The position numbers and the translations under genes were made by a program. From Nonlabens marinus S1-08 (lineage in GTDB: Bacteria > Bacteroidota > Bacteroidia > Flavobacteriales > Flavobacteriaceae): a DNA stretch of 64,000 nt. The notes under the pieces are model-generated. The model was not told where the DNA came from, made no database searches, and saw only the letters and a program-made list of their open reading frames with translations. Numbering within the stretch: the stretch's first letter is position 1; every line of letters begins with the position of its first letter. The stretch lies in assembly GCF_000831385.1 (NCBI RefSeq), contig NZ_AP014548.1:1851779-1915778 (forward strand), read 5' to 3'. Shown here in pieces: positions 45,305 through 55,680 of the stretch.

Positions 45305-46744
45305 TTACTCTACGATCAACTTCATTTTAGTAGCAATACCGGTTTGCTGAAGCTCTACAAAATAGATTCCAGTGGTTAAATTATGGGTCAATTGATTGTT
45401 TTGCAATTTCCCCTCAAGTACAGATCTACCTCCTAAGTCATAAATTGAAAAAGCGGCATCAGCGGCAAGATCTCCCGAGAAGCTAACAACGCCATTGGAT
45501 GGGTTAGGATACATTCTCAACACTTGTTTGTTTACTGGTTTTATGGATGCTGTTGCTGGATTGAAAACAAATAACTCTTTGCCATCACTGCCGTTATCAC
45601 CTTCCATATAAATCAAACCGTCCAACAAGACTAAATCGTCTATATCGATAATTGTGTTATCTATTTGACGAGTGGTAATGCCGTCTGTTCTGAATAGATT
45701 TCCACTAGTATCATCGCTGTCCTCACCACGGTAGTACACCACGTTTCCAACGGTCACGTAATCAGAAGGATCATGATTAGCATTAGTTCCTGAATTTGTG
45801 CTTATTTGAGTGATCACACCAGATGCCGTATCTAGTATCCATAATTGGTCACCTGCACCATTATCTCCTTCAAATAGTAAATCGTTGTTAAAGTTATAGA
45901 TATTATTAACTCCATTCATACCTAAGGTCGCGGCAGCTGGAACTTCAATAGTGTTATTTTCGGTGCCGTCTGACTGCCATAGATCACCTTGAGCTTCAAA
46001 ATAAAGAAGATTATTTGCCACTGTGAATCCTGAAATCCCAGAGTTTGCATTCCCTGATGCAATATCTTTAATTAATGTAAAGGTGTCGGTTGCTGGATTG
46101 TAAGAATACAGTTCACGACCGAAAGCAGGTTCGTCCACTGTTGTCTCCATGTATAGATAAAGTAGGCCATTGTATGCTGCAATTTCTGAAACTGTTGTTA
46201 TCTCACCGTTGCCAGAGGAATTAGGAGCAATTTGAGCTGGGTTTGTCCCATCCCATTCTGTCAACTGGTTGTTGCCATCTGCTTGATTAGTTGTCAAATA
46301 GACCACATCATTAAAAACAATAGCGTTGTTAGGGACGTCTCCAGCTACAGATGGAAAAAGATCTACTTTGACCGTTCCAGCTTCTGTAAGGTCTGTCTTC
46401 CACAATTCAGAATCACCATCGTTTGCAGTGAAGTACAGTTCATTATTAAATTGAAAAACATTGAAAGGACTAGAACTGCCTGTGCCAGGATTGATGTCTT
46501 TAAGCAAACTGGTTCCTGTAGCAGTACCATCGCTGATCCATGGTTCGCGACTTACATCAACGCCACCTGAGTTGGTTCCAGAAGTATCGTCTGCAGAGAA
46601 AAACAAGCTGCCATTGAATACCGTAATGTTTGTAGGAGCAGAATTTCCTGAACCTGGATTTATGTCTATGATTTGGGTAGGAGCTTGAGCTCCTGCAGCG
46701 ACAATACTCGCTATGGAAAATAGTAAAGTGTAAAGTGTTTTCAT
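45305..46744 (-). CDS. secreted ELWxxDGT-repeat protein with T9SS sorting domain
   Basis: A 479-aa extracellular protein. A signal peptide is followed by a beta-propeller-like array of ~45-residue units built around LYFTANDG...ELWKTD / LWQSDGT / EPWISDGT motifs (roughly residues 30-390), the ELWxxDGT family pattern. The last ~75 residues form a type A type IX secretion sorting domain (MYPNPSNGVVSFSG ... YDLGGRSVLEGKL ... GIYFVELQ). It is encoded just upstream of susC and in the same direction, so it may be a surface-exported partner of that uptake locus, or simply an adhesin-like neighbour. Confidence 0.88.
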   Translation of the reverse strand: MKTLYTLLFSIASIVAAGAQAPTQIIDINPGSGNSAPTNITVFNGSLFFSADDTSGTNSGGVDVSREPWISDGTATGTSLLKDINPGTGSSSPFNVFQFNNELYFTANDGDSELWKTDLTEAGTVKVDLFPSVAGDVPNNAIVFNDVVYLTTNQADGNNQLTEWDGTNPAQIAPNSSGNGEITTVSEIAAYNGLLYLYMETTVDEPAFGRELYSYNPATDTFTLIKDIASGNANSGISGFTVANNLLYFEAQGDLWQSDGTENNTIEVPAAATLGMNGVNNIYNFNNDLLFEGDNGAGDQLWILDTASGVITQISTNSGTNANHDPSDYVTVGNVVYYRGEDSDDTSGNLFRTDGITTRQIDNTIIDIDDLVLLDGLIYMEGDNGSDGKELFVFNPATASIKPVNKQVLRMYPNPSNGVVSFSGDLAADAAFSIYDLGGRSVLEGKLQNNQLTHNLTTGIYFVELQQTGIATKMKLIVE

Positions 46745-46890
46745 AATAGGGATTTTGATTTACAAATTTAAAAACTATTTAGATTTGTTCTAAATAAACT
46801 TGTTATTTTTTAATAAAGATAATTTAACAATCTGATATATAGAAGTTAAACTTATTTAAAGGTCGCAAACGATTTCGCGTCATCGCAAAA

Positions 46891-46916
46891 AAAATCCTCA
46901 ACAAGTGAGGATTTTT
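46891..46916 (-). terminator. terminator after glnN
   Basis: The stem aaaatcctca / tgaggatttt with a short loop lies between the glnN stop and the start of the ELWxxDGT gene. It serves the minus-strand transcript that ends at 46934. Confidence 0.8.
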
Positions 46917-46933
46917 AGTTCATAATGACTGAA

Positions 46934-49120
46934 TTACTTTGTGAAAAGCAACTCGCGGTATTTAGTTATTGGCCACAATTCGTCGTCTACTAAAATTTCT
47001 AATTTATCACAGTGGTATCTGATATCTTCAAAGAATGGCTTGACTTCATCACAGTACAGATGAGCGGTTTCAACAGCATCTTTTGCGTTGTTGGCTTTTT
47101 TACGAGCCTCCGTCATGTCGGTAATTCCTTTATTGATATTTGCCATGTGATCAGAAATTTCTTCGATAATCAACATTTGTTCATGTGCAACTTTCTTAAA
47201 GTCCTTACCGTAGATTTCTTTAAGTCCGCGTACGTTTTCAATCAATGTGTTTTGATACTTGATTGCAGTGGGTATCACGTGATTGCGAGCAATATCTCCT
47301 AGCAAACGTCCTTCAATCTGTATACGCATAGCGTAATCCTCTATCTCAATCTCATAACGTGCTTCAGACTCCACACGGCTCATGATATTTAAATCTTCAA
47401 ATAGGGCAATACTTTTCTTGGAAATTTTAGCCTTAAGCGCTGTTGGAGTCGTTTTGTTGTTACTCAGGCCACGTTTTTTAGCTTCTTTCTCCCACGCTTC
47501 TCCATAACCATCACCTTCAAATCTAATCTTCTTAGATTTTTTAATGTAGTCTCTTAGGACATTAAATATTGCTTCATCTTTCTTAAGCTTTTTGCCTTTG
47601 ATCAATGCATCTACTTCTTCTTTAAATTCCATCAACTGCTTAGCAACGATGGCATTTAAAACGGTCATCGGGTTTGCACAGTTTGCAGTGGAACCTACAG
47701 CACGCAATTCAAATTTATTACCAGTAAAGGCAAATGGTGAGGTACGGTTACGGTCTGTGTTGTCCAGAATAACTTCCGGAATTTTTCCAACTACATTTAA
47801 TTTAAGATCGGTCTTTTCCTCTGGGCTTAGTTTGCCGTCGGTAACTTTTTCTAGTTCGTCAAGAACTTTAGTCAATTGGGAGCCGATGAATACAGAGATA
47901 ATCGCAGGTGGTGCTTCATTTGCACCTAGACGGTGATCGTTAGATGCACTTGCGATGGTGGCTCTCAATAATTCTTCATGATCGTGAACCGCCTTTATCG
48001 TATTAATAAAGAAAGTCAGGAATTGAAGGTTCTTCATAGGTGTGCTACCTGGACTTAATAGATTAACACCTGTGTTTGTAGATAAGGACCAGTTATTATG
48101 TTTTCCACTTCCATTAATACCTGCAAATGGCTTCTCGTGGAACAATACTTTAAAGTGGTGTCTAGATGCAACCTTGCGCATCACGTCCATCAACAAACTA
48201 TTGTGGTCTACTGCTAGATTAGCTTCTTCAAAAATAGGAGCCAATTCAAACTGATTCGGCGCTACCTCGTTATGTCTTGTTTTTACTGGAATACCTAAAA
48301 GCATGCATTCGGTCTCCATATCTCGCATAAAATTCAATACCCTTGATGGAATTGCACCAAAGTAATGGTCGTCGAGCTGTTGTCCTTTCGCGGAAGCGTG
48401 ACCCAGTAACGTACGTCCAGAAAGGTCTAAATCAGGTCTGGAGGAAGCCAAGGCACTATCGATCAAGAAATATTCTTGTTCCCATCCTAATGTTGCGATG
48501 GTTTTATTAACGTTTTTATCAAAATATTTACAGACAGCGGTAGCTGCTTGATCTATCGATTGTAGCGATCTCAATAAAGGCGTTTTATAATCTAATGCCT
48601 CACCTGTATAAGCTACAAATACCGTAGGAATACACAATGTTGTTCCCATGATAAATGCTGGAGATGTTGGATCCCAAGCAGTATACCCACGTGCTTCAAA
48701 GGTATTTCTAATCCCACCGTTAGGGAAGGAGGAGGCATCTGGTTCTTGTTGTACTAGTTGTCCTCCACCAAATTTTTCCATCACCTCACCATCGGGTTCC
48801 AATTCAAAAAATGCATCATGCTTCTCTGCAGTAGAACCAGTTAAAGGTTGGAACCAGTGTGTGTAGTGTGTTGCTCCATTTTGAATGGACCATTCCTTCA
48901 TTCCTGTAGAGATGTGATCTGCAATTTCACGGTCGATTTTAGCACCATTCTCCATGGCTGCCATCACGCTTTTATAAGCTTGCTTTGTCAAATGTTGACG
49001 CATTGCAGCTTTATTGAATACGTGCTTACCAAATATTTCACTTCGTCTCGCAGGTTCTTTGACGACAACGGGTTGACGATTAAGTGTTTCTTTAATTGCT
49101 TGAAATCTAAGTGTGGACAT
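46934..49120 (-). CDS. glnN: glutamine synthetase, type III
   Basis: Makes glutamine from glutamate, ammonia and ATP. A 728-aa protein of the large GSIII class found in Bacteroidota: ATHYTHWFQPLTGSTAEKHDAF, GWEQEYFLID (metal site), TRHNEVAPNQFELAPIFEEAN, GINGSGKHNNWSL, and LGANEAPPAIISVFIG. GSIII enzymes form double-ring dodecamers. A promoter at 49144-49176 gives a short leader. A diverged palindrome at 48383 encodes HASAKG. Confidence 0.96.
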   Translation of the reverse strand: MSTLRFQAIKETLNRQPVVVKEPARRSEIFGKHVFNKAAMRQHLTKQAYKSVMAAMENGAKIDREIADHISTGMKEWSIQNGATHYTHWFQPLTGSTAEKHDAFFELEPDGEVMEKFGGGQLVQQEPDASSFPNGGIRNTFEARGYTAWDPTSPAFIMGTTLCIPTVFVAYTGEALDYKTPLLRSLQSIDQAATAVCKYFDKNVNKTIATLGWEQEYFLIDSALASSRPDLDLSGRTLLGHASAKGQQLDDHYFGAIPSRVLNFMRDMETECMLLGIPVKTRHNEVAPNQFELAPIFEEANLAVDHNSLLMDVMRKVASRHHFKVLFHEKPFAGINGSGKHNNWSLSTNTGVNLLSPGSTPMKNLQFLTFFINTIKAVHDHEELLRATIASASNDHRLGANEAPPAIISVFIGSQLTKVLDELEKVTDGKLSPEEKTDLKLNVVGKIPEVILDNTDRNRTSPFAFTGNKFELRAVGSTANCANPMTVLNAIVAKQLMEFKEEVDALIKGKKLKKDEAIFNVLRDYIKKSKKIRFEGDGYGEAWEKEAKKRGLSNNKTTPTALKAKISKKSIALFEDLNIMSRVESEARYEIEIEDYAMRIQIEGRLLGDIARNHVIPTAIKYQNTLIENVRGLKEIYGKDFKKVAHEQMLIIEEISDHMANINKGITDMTEARKKANNAKDAVETAHLYCDEVKPFFEDIRYHCDKLEILVDDELWPITKYRELLFTK
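48383..48398. repeat. diverged palindrome inside glnN
   Basis: tcctttcgcggaagcg has three differences, including the recurrent A-to-G variant. The reading is HASAKG. Confidence 0.6.
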
Positions 49121-49143
49121 GGGTATATTTTAAATTGATGCTG

Positions 49144-49176
49144 CAAAAATATTAAAATAATGGTATGACCCTGCAA
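49144..49176 (-). promoter_or_regulatory. promoter of glnN
   Basis: The minus strand has TTG (49176-49174), 22 nt, TATTTTTG (49151-49144). The start would be near 49137, a 17-nt leader. Confidence 0.55.
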
Positions 49177-49230
49177 TTAATAAGGGTTAATCATAAAAAA
49201 TTAAGATTTAATTTTAAACTACCCTATAAT

Positions 49231-50193
49231 TTATAGGGTGCTAAAAGCAAAGTATAGGAATAATCCGTAGGAAATGAGTAGAAACAACCCCTTAAACCTA
49301 GAAATAATATATTTCTTAGGTAAATAGGCTAACGGCAGCAGAATTAATGCAAAACCTACCATCCACCATATGTCGTTATTAAGAAGTCGTAAATTATCTC
49401 CATCCAGGTAAATAGGCTCAATTAAGGCGGTGATACCTAAAACAGAGCCTAAATTAAATATATTACTACCCACTAGATTTCCTAAGGATATGGCTTTTTC
49501 CTTCTTTAGTGCAGCAATGACGGATGCGGCCAATTCTGGAACGCTGGTCCCTACAGCCACCATAGATACGGCGATCACACTTTCAGGAATAGCTAATTGT
49601 GTTGCGATTTGAACCGCACCTTTGACCAGCCATTCTGATCCCAGCCATAAAGCGATGCCTCCTAAAATTAGAAAAACGATGATTTTCCACCAGGGACTAG
49701 AGGTGCCATCCTCGTTCACATCAATATCGACGGTTACCGCTGCAGGCTCTTTGCGAGCTTTACGTATAAGGGCTGCTAGGAATACCGCAAGTAGAGCTAG
49801 CAATAACAAGCCTTCCCATCTTAAAAGATCGTTACCCCATTTCAATAAGCCGTAACCTAGAAAACTAAAAAAGACCATCCATGGCCAGTTGAATTTAAAA
49901 AAGTCTTTTTCCATGCCTAGTGGAGCAATCAATGCTGTAACGCCTAGTACGATTCCAATATTAGCAATGTTTGACCCCACGACATTTCCTACCGCAAGAC
50001 CAGAAAACCCAGAAAGAGCCCCTTGAATACTTACGATGAGCTCAGGAGCGCTAGTGGCAAAAGAAACCACAGTAAGCCCGATGATCATCCTAGAAAGATT
50101 CAGCTTTAGAGAAAGCCCCACTGAGGAACGAACTAAAAACTCACCTCCAGCCACTAATAAAATAAACCCTAATAAAAGATATAAAATACTCAT
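49231..50193 (-). CDS. calcium/sodium antiporter, CaCA family (YrbG-like)
   Basis: A 320-aa inner-membrane exchanger with ten helices in two inverted halves. Each half has the alpha-repeat: GLTVVSFATSAPELIVSIQGAL with GNVVGSNIANIG, and SMVAVGTSVPELAASVIAAL with GNLVGSNIFNLG. These are the cation-binding repeats of the family. The start follows the DUF421 stop directly (50194), so the two are co-transcribed. Confidence 0.94.
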   Translation of the reverse strand: MSILYLLLGFILLVAGGEFLVRSSVGLSLKLNLSRMIIGLTVVSFATSAPELIVSIQGALSGFSGLAVGNVVGSNIANIGIVLGVTALIAPLGMEKDFFKFNWPWMVFFSFLGYGLLKWGNDLLRWEGLLLLALLAVFLAALIRKARKEPAAVTVDIDVNEDGTSSPWWKIIVFLILGGIALWLGSEWLVKGAVQIATQLAIPESVIAVSMVAVGTSVPELAASVIAALKKEKAISLGNLVGSNIFNLGSVLGITALIEPIYLDGDNLRLLNNDIWWMVGFALILLPLAYLPKKYIISRFKGLFLLISYGLFLYFAFSTL

Positions 50194-50727
50194 TTAGTAA
50201 TCTCTAACGTCAGTCATTATAAAATCCTCAAGCTTCTCATCACCATCAGTATGTAATACACTTACATCGCCAGTAGTTTCAAGTACTACGGCACGAACTT
50301 CGCTTAACCGTATGACATTGGCTTCCCGTAATTTGCCTCTCAATTCATCTTTGGTAACCTTAGTTTTTTCTAGATTTTCTTCTAAGATTTTTCCATCCCG
50401 CATTAACAAAATAGGGGAATTGTCCATTAAATTTTGTCCGGTGTCGCTTTTGAACATCAGTACGGTTACAAGATAATTAATAAGGTATAGTAAGCCAATT
50501 AGCAATGCTCCTACAAATAAGGAAGGTGAGCTGGTCGCGGCACTCATGGCGAGTAAGTTACCAATCGCAACCGTGTTTAGAAAGTCAAATCCAGTCATTT
50601 TACTGAAGCTCTTTAAACCGAAAACCCGAGTATAGAGGATAATCAAAATGTACAGTACGACCGTGCCCACCAGTACTTCTGGCATGATCTCAATTTTATC
50701 TGTAAAGTGTTTCCAGTTGATTTCCAT
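50194..50727 (-). CDS. DUF421 (YetF-like) membrane protein
   Basis: A 177-aa protein with three N-terminal membrane helices (VLVGTVVLYILIILYTRVFG; FLNTVAIGNLLAMSAA; LFVGALLIGLLYLINYLVTVL). The cytoplasmic DUF421 domain follows: PILLMRDGKILEENLEKTKVTKDELRGKLREANV and VRAVVLETTGDVSVL. The function is unsettled in the family (spore-related in Bacillus, general envelope role elsewhere). Directly precedes the antiporter gene. Confidence 0.9.
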   Translation of the reverse strand: MEINWKHFTDKIEIMPEVLVGTVVLYILIILYTRVFGLKSFSKMTGFDFLNTVAIGNLLAMSAATSSPSLFVGALLIGLLYLINYLVTVLMFKSDTGQNLMDNSPILLMRDGKILEENLEKTKVTKDELRGKLREANVIRLSEVRAVVLETTGDVSVLHTDGDEKLEDFIMTDVRDY

Positions 50728-50757
50728 AATAGTTTTGATTCGTTATGAGGTTAGTTT

Positions 50758-50773
50758 CGCTTTCGCGAAAGCG
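50758..50773. repeat. iterated palindrome, exact core, intergenic
   Basis: Exact core 30 nt upstream of the DUF421 start codon, between two leftward genes. Confidence 0.95.
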
Positions 50774-50838
50774 GACTTTTTAAAAGCTTTTCCTGCAATA
50801 TAGAGTTTTGTTTGAGGGTTCCTTACCTTACAAATACA

Positions 50839-51258
50839 TCAGAAACCTGTTTTCAATTCTATAGCTATATCATATTGTAGGGGAGATTTACATAAAGGAC
50901 GGTATATATTGTCCTTGCCTATCTCCTTGAGCTCCATGACGACTAGATTCCGGTTGTCTTGTAATTCTTGAAAGGTGTTGTCCACAAACTGAGCAGAGGA
51001 TATATCGTCCTGATAGTAGCGCAAGCGATCCTTGCCTTTTGACTCACTTTCAGTCGCTAGCATTTCTTCTTCATTAGACAATTGGTAGCTCACTTTGTAA
51101 GGGTGTTTTTCTTTTTTCTTTTTTGATTTACTGTGCATGGCAAAAACAGCATTGACCTCGGTAGCTCCTGGTGTTAAACTCTTTTTGCTATTGGTACTGG
51201 ATAAAAGTATCAGAGAAGATAGTGCCAACAAAAATGTGGTGCAGCGTAACTGTATCAT
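50839..51258 (-). CDS. small exported hypothetical protein
   Basis: A 139-aa protein with an N-terminal hydrophobic signal (RCTTFLLALSSLILLSSTNS). The mature part has a Lys-rich patch (HSKSKKKKEKH) and then a mainly polar helix/strand mix, YKVSYQLSNEEEMLATESES. No recognised domain. Single gene, divergent from the transaldolase-like gene. Confidence 0.65.
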   Translation of the reverse strand: MIQLRCTTFLLALSSLILLSSTNSKKSLTPGATEVNAVFAMHSKSKKKKEKHPYKVSYQLSNEEEMLATESESKGKDRLRYYQDDISSAQFVDNTFQELQDNRNLVVMELKEIGKDNIYRPLCKSPLQYDIAIELKTGF

Positions 51259-51363
51259 AAGTTTTCTTTTATTTTGTGGACAATCTTCCTCAAAAATAAC
51301 TCAAACCTAACCTGCTAAACAGGATCAGACTCGTATTTTTACCCAAATTTTAAGATCCATATT

Positions 51364-52020
51364 ATGAAGTTTTTTATTGATACCGCAAATCTGGAACAGA
51401 TTGCAGATGCTCAAGATCTAGGCGTACTGGATGGAGTGACTACCAACCCAAGTCTTATGGCTAAAGAAGGTATTACGGGACAAGATAATATCATCAACCA
51501 CTATAAGAAAATTTGTGAAATTGTTGACGGCGATGTGAGTGCCGAGGTAATTTCAACAGATTTTGACGGTATGGTGCGCGAGGGAGAAGCTCTTGCAAAA
51601 CTTCACAAACAGATAGTTGTTAAAATTCCTATGATCAAAGATGGTGTAAAAGCGATCAAGTATTTTTCTGATAAAGGAATAAAAACCAATTGTACTCTCG
51701 TTTTTAGTGCTGGACAAGCCTTGCTTGCTGCTAAAGCTGGTGCAACTTATGTTTCTCCATTTATCGGGAGATTAGACGATATAAGTACAGACGGGCTGAA
51801 CCTCATTGCAGAGATCCGTTTGATATATGACAATTATGGATTTGAAACAGAGATCTTAGCAGCGTCGGTACGTCATACCATGCATATTTTAGAATGCGCT
51901 AAACTAGGAGCTGATGTAATGACTGGACCATTATCTTCTATTGAAGGTTTGTTAAAACACCCATTGACAGATATAGGACTGGCTAAGTTCCTTGAGGATT
52001 ATAAAAAAGGAAACTCCTAA
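51364..52020 (+). CDS. fsa: fructose-6-phosphate aldolase / small transaldolase
   Basis: A 218-aa protein of the short transaldolase type (MipB/TalC), forming a single TIM barrel. It has [13 protein letters not shown], the entry [67 protein letters not shown] with the Schiff-base lysine in the VVKIPM strand, and [21 protein letters not shown]. Bacteroidota enzymes of this size usually act as transaldolases (inference). Strong terminator downstream. Confidence 0.94.
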   Translation: MKFFIDTANLEQIADAQDLGVLDGVTTNPSLMAKEGITGQDNIINHYKKICEIVDGDVSAEVISTDFDGMVREGEALAKLHKQIVVKIPMIKDGVKAIKYFSDKGIKTNCTLVFSAGQALLAAKAGATYVSPFIGRLDDISTDGLNLIAEIRLIYDNYGFETEILAASVRHTMHILECAKLGADVMTGPLSSIEGLLKHPLTDIGLAKFLEDYKKGNS

Positions 52021-52041
52021 GGTCACTTTATTTCATAAACT

Positions 52042-52077
52042 AAAAGCCCGAGATTCGAAGGAATCTCGGGCTTTTTT
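52042..52077 (+). terminator. terminator after the transaldolase-like gene
   Basis: The stem aaaagcccgagattc / gaatctcgggcttt has a 6-nt loop and a T run. Symmetric; it can also serve the convergent lipoprotein gene at 52094. Confidence 0.88.
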
Positions 52078-52093
52078 ATATGCTTTTGAAATG

Positions 52094-53542
52094 TCACCTA
52101 TTTATATATCCCAGTAAGGTAGATTCTATCTTATAATAAAATAGATTGATATTAGGATCTATTATGGTCAACTTGCGATCCACTACCATGCTGCGGTTGC
52201 TGTTGCGCAGTGCTAATTGTCTATTGATTGCTGACTTATCGTAAAGTTGGTATTCTCTAGAGTTTCTAAAGTCATTGTTAGCTATGATATCTTGCCACTG
52301 GTCAAAATCCAACTGGTCGATGTTAATTCCTATAAATTCAATTTCTGGATACTTTAATTGTAAGTCCTTTACTTGATCATGAATGCTCAAGGCATAATCC
52401 TTGTCTTGAATCGACCAATAATACAATACGGTTAATTTTTTTACCTGTTTACTAAGGCTTGTGCGCTCATTATCCATGTTCCGCAAGTCAAAATCAGGTA
52501 ACTCATTCCCTGGATCCAGGCTTATATAAGTTGCCGCCATTTGGGCAATCTCTTCATTGATTTTTTCGTCTGTAGAAATGGCAAGAAAATCCTTAACCAG
52601 CAAATTAATCTCTTCGGCATTTTTACGGCCGCGTATGAAATTACGTATTTCACCTGCTACAAAAACGTTTTGAAGCTGGTCATTCTCAAATAAGCTGTCT
52701 ATCACTTTAAGACGTTCTTTATTGTATATGTAATTGTTTAGGTCAATATCTTTTGAAGACCTTTTTGACAGGTTGCGATAAGCTAAATTAGAAGCTAGGG
52801 CATTGACATATGGTCGGTACGCAAAGTTGTTAAGAAGCTTAGGTAAATCGATCTCTACCCTATTTCTATGCGCAAAAAATTCCTCTGGGACGTTGACATC
52901 TTTGTCTATATAGATGTTACTGTCGTGAATGATAGGGTAGCGTTCAAGCTCATAATAGCTGTTGAGCTTGATGATAAACTCTGCAAACTCAACAAACCTA
53001 GGGTTGAAAACATATTTTTTACTTGCTTCCTTGAGCTTTGCCAGTCGTTCTTCTTTGACTTTATGAACGTTGTCGTAAAATACACGCGGTGATTTATTCT
53101 CAAACTTCAACATGTCCATATTTGAATCCTCAATTTGTGAGAATAGATTGATCAAAAAAGTATTCTCTCGATCATGTGTCCCAGTAAAAGCTATAGTTTC
53201 GTCAAAAGCTCTTGTGTTAGCTCTGATACTTAAGCTATCTCCTTGATCAAGAAAAACCCATTGGGACTCTCCTGGATAGAATATGGTATAAAGGCCAGAA
53301 TCTAACTTGTCAAATGTTTTTCTAAAAATCCCTTCTTCATCCAGCTGTAAAGTGTCATGCACATTGTCATAATTAGTTAAAACGACATAGGAATATTTTG
53401 GGTTTACAATCTTACCGCTCACACTAGTAATGGTAGGCTTGTCTTCTTCACAGGATAATAGAGAGGCAAACAGGAGCATTCCTATAATGTAATAATATGC
53501 TTTTGAAGTTCGCTTTCGCGAAAGCGTAAAAATTTCAATCAT
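52094..53542 (-). CDS. TlpA-like lipoprotein without the thioredoxin cysteines
   Basis: A 482-aa protein. N-terminal MIEIFTLSRKR, then a hydrophobic core ending in FASLLSC, a lipobox. Residues ~35-115 form a DUF4369-like beta domain (SGKIVNPKYSYVVLTNYDN). A long helical region follows, and the C-terminal ~140 residues are a thioredoxin fold (PGNELPDFDLRNMDNERTSLSK..KLTVLYYWSIQDKDYALSIHDQVKDL). Where redox-active family members have WCxPC, this has YYWSIQDKDY, so the fold is kept but both cysteines are gone. A palindrome copy supplies the basic LSRKR part of its signal peptide. Confidence 0.85.
   Translation of the reverse strand: MIEIFTLSRKRTSKAYYYIIGMLLFASLLSCEEDKPTITSVSGKIVNPKYSYVVLTNYDNVHDTLQLDEEGIFRKTFDKLDSGLYTIFYPGESQWVFLDQGDSLSIRANTRAFDETIAFTGTHDRENTFLINLFSQIEDSNMDMLKFENKSPRVFYDNVHKVKEERLAKLKEASKKYVFNPRFVEFAEFIIKLNSYYELERYPIIHDSNIYIDKDVNVPEEFFAHRNRVEIDLPKLLNNFAYRPYVNALASNLAYRNLSKRSSKDIDLNNYIYNKERLKVIDSLFENDQLQNVFVAGEIRNFIRGRKNAEEINLLVKDFLAISTDEKINEEIAQMAATYISLDPGNELPDFDLRNMDNERTSLSKQVKKLTVLYYWSIQDKDYALSIHDQVKDLQLKYPEIEFIGINIDQLDFDQWQDIIANNDFRNSREYQLYDKSAINRQLALRNSNRSMVVDRKLTIIDPNINLFYYKIESTLLGYINR
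53511..53526. repeat. iterated palindrome, exact core, in a lipoprotein signal
   Basis: Exact core. In frame it supplies TLSRKR, the positive n-region of the signal peptide. Confidence 0.95.
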
Positions 53543-53625
53543 GATGGCACTTGTGGGTAGGTTACAAAAAAAACGGATCTCACCCAGTCAACGAGTTAAT
53601 GGGCTGTTAAAAAGGGGGTTGTTCG

Positions 53626-55298
<1,673 letters not shown>

Positions 55299-55387
55299 AT
55301 GTTCTAGCTGTCCATCTTTAATAGATAGGCATCATCTTTGCGCTAGTTCCCGTGAATTGTAATTAACTTTGTTGAAGAGTATCCATT

Positions 55388-55672
55388 ATGGGAATTTTAT
55401 CACGTCGCAAAAATAAAAAATACTCCTACGAGCCACGCTATTACCAGAATAAGGACAAGGATGGCAATCCATTTGAGATCAAACATAAATTTGATGATCA
55501 ACGTTCCACCATTCATAACCATGGTTTAAAGGGCAAGTTTCACAATGCCCTACGTGACTACAAGGAAGGCACAGATCGCATCGCGAGAAATCGCATTTAT
55601 ATCATTGCGGCGATCCTGATCTTACTTTTTCTATGGCTCATCGATTTTGACCTATCCATCTTTAGCATTTAA
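55388..55672 (+). CDS. small tail-anchored membrane protein
   Basis: A 94-aa protein: a basic, Tyr/Lys-rich N-terminal half (MGILSRRKNKKYSYEPRYYQNKDKDGNPFEIKHKFDDQ), a linker, and one C-terminal membrane helix (IYIIAAILILLFLWLIDFDL). No family name known. It lies 8 nt upstream of mutL in the same direction, so it is likely co-transcribed with mutL and the rhomboid genes. Confidence 0.75.
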   Translation: MGILSRRKNKKYSYEPRYYQNKDKDGNPFEIKHKFDDQRSTIHNHGLKGKFHNALRDYKEGTDRIARNRIYIIAAILILLFLWLIDFDLSIFSI

Positions 55673-55680
55673 TTGACTTC

